64,000 bases of DNA from Bradyrhizobium sp. Ec3.3 (GTDB lineage Bacteria; Pseudomonadota; Alphaproteobacteria; Rhizobiales; Xanthobacteraceae), in contig NZ_AXAS01000048.1 of the NCBI RefSeq assembly GCF_000472925.1, positions 1 through 64,000 on the forward strand, written 5' to 3'. Shown piece by piece: positions 62,994 through 64,000 of the stretch. A program made the translations under genes and the position numbers. Position 1 is the first letter of the stretch, and each line of letters starts with the position of its first letter. The notes under the pieces are model-generated. The model was given only the letters and a program-made list of their open reading frames with translations. It ran no database searches and was not told where the DNA came from.

Positions 62994-64000
62994 TCACGCC
63001 TTGACGAGGCCAAGCCGGATCAGGCTCTCGGCCGAGCTCAGGATCGCCTCGTCATTGGAGCGCGCCTGCCAGCCGAGGAGCCGCGCCGCCTTGGCGCTGG
63101 TCGACCGCCGCACCTTGCCGAGCATCGGCAAGGTATAGCGCAGCATGGGAACGCCGGTCGCGGCGAGGCGCACCAGCCAGTCTGGCGCCTGAAGGCGTGG
63201 AACCCGACGCGCCGCCGGCCCCAGCTCCCGCCTCAGCACGTTGGCGATGTCGAGCAGCGACAGCGTCTCCCCAGCGACCGCGATGAACCGTTCGCCCTTG
63301 GCCTCGGGCGCGGTCATCGCCCGCAGATGCAGGTCGACGACGTCGCGCACGTCGACCAGACCAAAATAGATCCGCGGCACCGCCGGCATGGCGCCATTGA
63401 GCAGTAATTTAACGATCTCGATCGAGCCCGAGAAATCCGGCCCCAGCACGGGACCGAAAATGCCGGTGGGATTGACGACGGCGAGCTCGAGGCCGCCTCC
63501 TTCGCGGGCGACGAAATCCCAGGCCGCCCGTTCGGCCAGCGTCTTGGATTTGACGTAAGGCTGCACGTCAGCACCGTCGAGATTGGTCCAGTCGGTCTCG
63601 TCGAACGGCGTTGCGCGCGGCGGATGGCCGTAGCCGACCGCGCCCAGCGACGAGGTGACGACCACGCGCTTGACGCCCGCCTCACGCGCGGCGCGCAGCA
63701 CCCGCAGCGTGCCGTCGCGGGCCGGAATGATCATCTCGTTCTCGTCCTTCGGGACTGTGGTCGAGAGCGGCGAAGCGACATGCAGGACGTAGTCGCAGCC
63801 CGCGACCGCCTCGCGCCAGCCCTCGTCCCGGGTCAGGTCGGCGATAAAGAAAGCGAGCCGCTCGGCCGGATCGACACCGCCTTCGCGCAGCATCGCCAGC
63901 ACATCGGCCTGCCGGTCCGGTCGACGGACCGTGGTCCGCACCTCGTGGCCCGCGGCCATCAGTTGCAGGACGGCATGGATGCCGACGAAACCCGACCCGC
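62994..64000 (-). CDS. Extended SDR (dihydroflavonol-4-reductase-like), 5' end outside window
   Basis: The visible frame runs to the window edge without a start: upstream of the ATG at 63959 it reads GSGFVGIHAVLQL, the Rossmann GxxGFxG NAD(P) motif, so the true start lies beyond 64000. Then come VRRPDRQADVLAMLREGGVD, HVASPLS, VVTSSLGAVGYGHPP and the YVKSKTLAERAAWD catalytic YxxxK. It reduces or epimerises a small molecule with NAD(P)H. The C-terminus is complete. Confidence 0.9.
   Translation of the reverse strand, partial: GSGFVGIHAVLQLMAAGHEVRTTVRRPDRQADVLAMLREGGVDPAERLAFFIADLTRDEGWREAVAGCDYVLHVASPLSTTVPKDENEMIIPARDGTLRVLRAAREAGVKRVVVTSSLGAVGYGHPPRATPFDETDWTNLDGADVQPYVKSKTLAERAAWDFVAREGGGLELAVVNPTGIFGPVLGPDFSGSIEIVKLLLNGAMPAVPRIYFGLVDVRDVVDLHLRAMTAPEAKGERFIAVAGETLSLLDIANVLRRELGPAARRVPRLQAPDWLVRLAATGVPMLRYTLPMLGKVRRSTSAKAARLLGWQARSNDEAILSSAESLIRLGLVKA

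Overview
The window reads as chromosomal DNA of a Bradyrhizobium-like alphaproteobacterium (Rhizobiales). It is GC-rich, with strongly GC-biased third codon positions. It has small secreted proteins of Bradyrhizobium type and several families of intergenic palindromic repeats typical of that group. It also carries a CckA-linked flagellar locus with CtrA-type boxes. The species assignment is inference from gene content. No rRNA, tRNA or CRISPR array was seen.

Layout. 1-280: end of an IS481-type insertion sequence cut by the window edge. 296-8330: many small conserved genes (DUF2798, DUF6894, two PilZ proteins, a thioesterase, an HdeB-like protein, lipoproteins) and a PQQ-dependent glucose-dehydrogenase-like enzyme with a small secreted partner. 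8354-15603: a CMD protein, an ArsR remnant, ccoG, a CelD-like acyltransferase, a DsbA-like oxidoreductase, an XRE/MmyB regulator divergent from a two-gene unit, and a SET-domain protein. 15611-19698: a TetR regulator with a carotenoid oxygenase, a MAPEG protein and two membrane proteins; the promoter and palindromic operator occur twice. 19804-31786: mixed housekeeping and secreted proteins (SH3 protein, fatty acid desaturase, DEAD-box helicase, class I fumarase, ICMT-like methyltransferase, a frameshifted GST, a lectin-like protein, a Tim44-like protein).

32080-61861 is the flagellar locus. It holds cckA, flhB, fliR, fliQ, fliE, flgC and flgB on the minus strand; fliO-fliP on plus; a 1246-residue periplasmic TPR protein on minus; motE, a DUF6468 gene, fliM and fliL on minus; and flgF, flgG, flgA and flgH on plus. 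Two perfect TTAA-N7-TTAA boxes lie upstream of flgB and of the giant TPR gene. A sigma-54 type promoter lies upstream of flgF. Together with CckA this suggests a CtrA then sigma-54 hierarchy, as in Caulobacter and the Bradyrhizobium subpolar flagellum.

44780-54793 looks like an accessory block inside that locus: a UPF0182 membrane protein, a TPR protein, a free FecR-domain protein, a divergent 1072-residue FecR-VCBS protein whose repeats are unusually rich in cysteine, and several tiny genes. 62128-64000 holds a fumarylacetoacetase-fold hydratase and an extended SDR that runs off the right edge.

Most interesting points: the duplicated TetR promoter-operator, the cysteine-laden VCBS repeats next to a free FecR paralogue, the CtrA/sigma-54 signals, two paralogous DPWGG secreted proteins, the GST frameshift, and four intergenic repeat families, one copy of which sits inside the flagellar operon.
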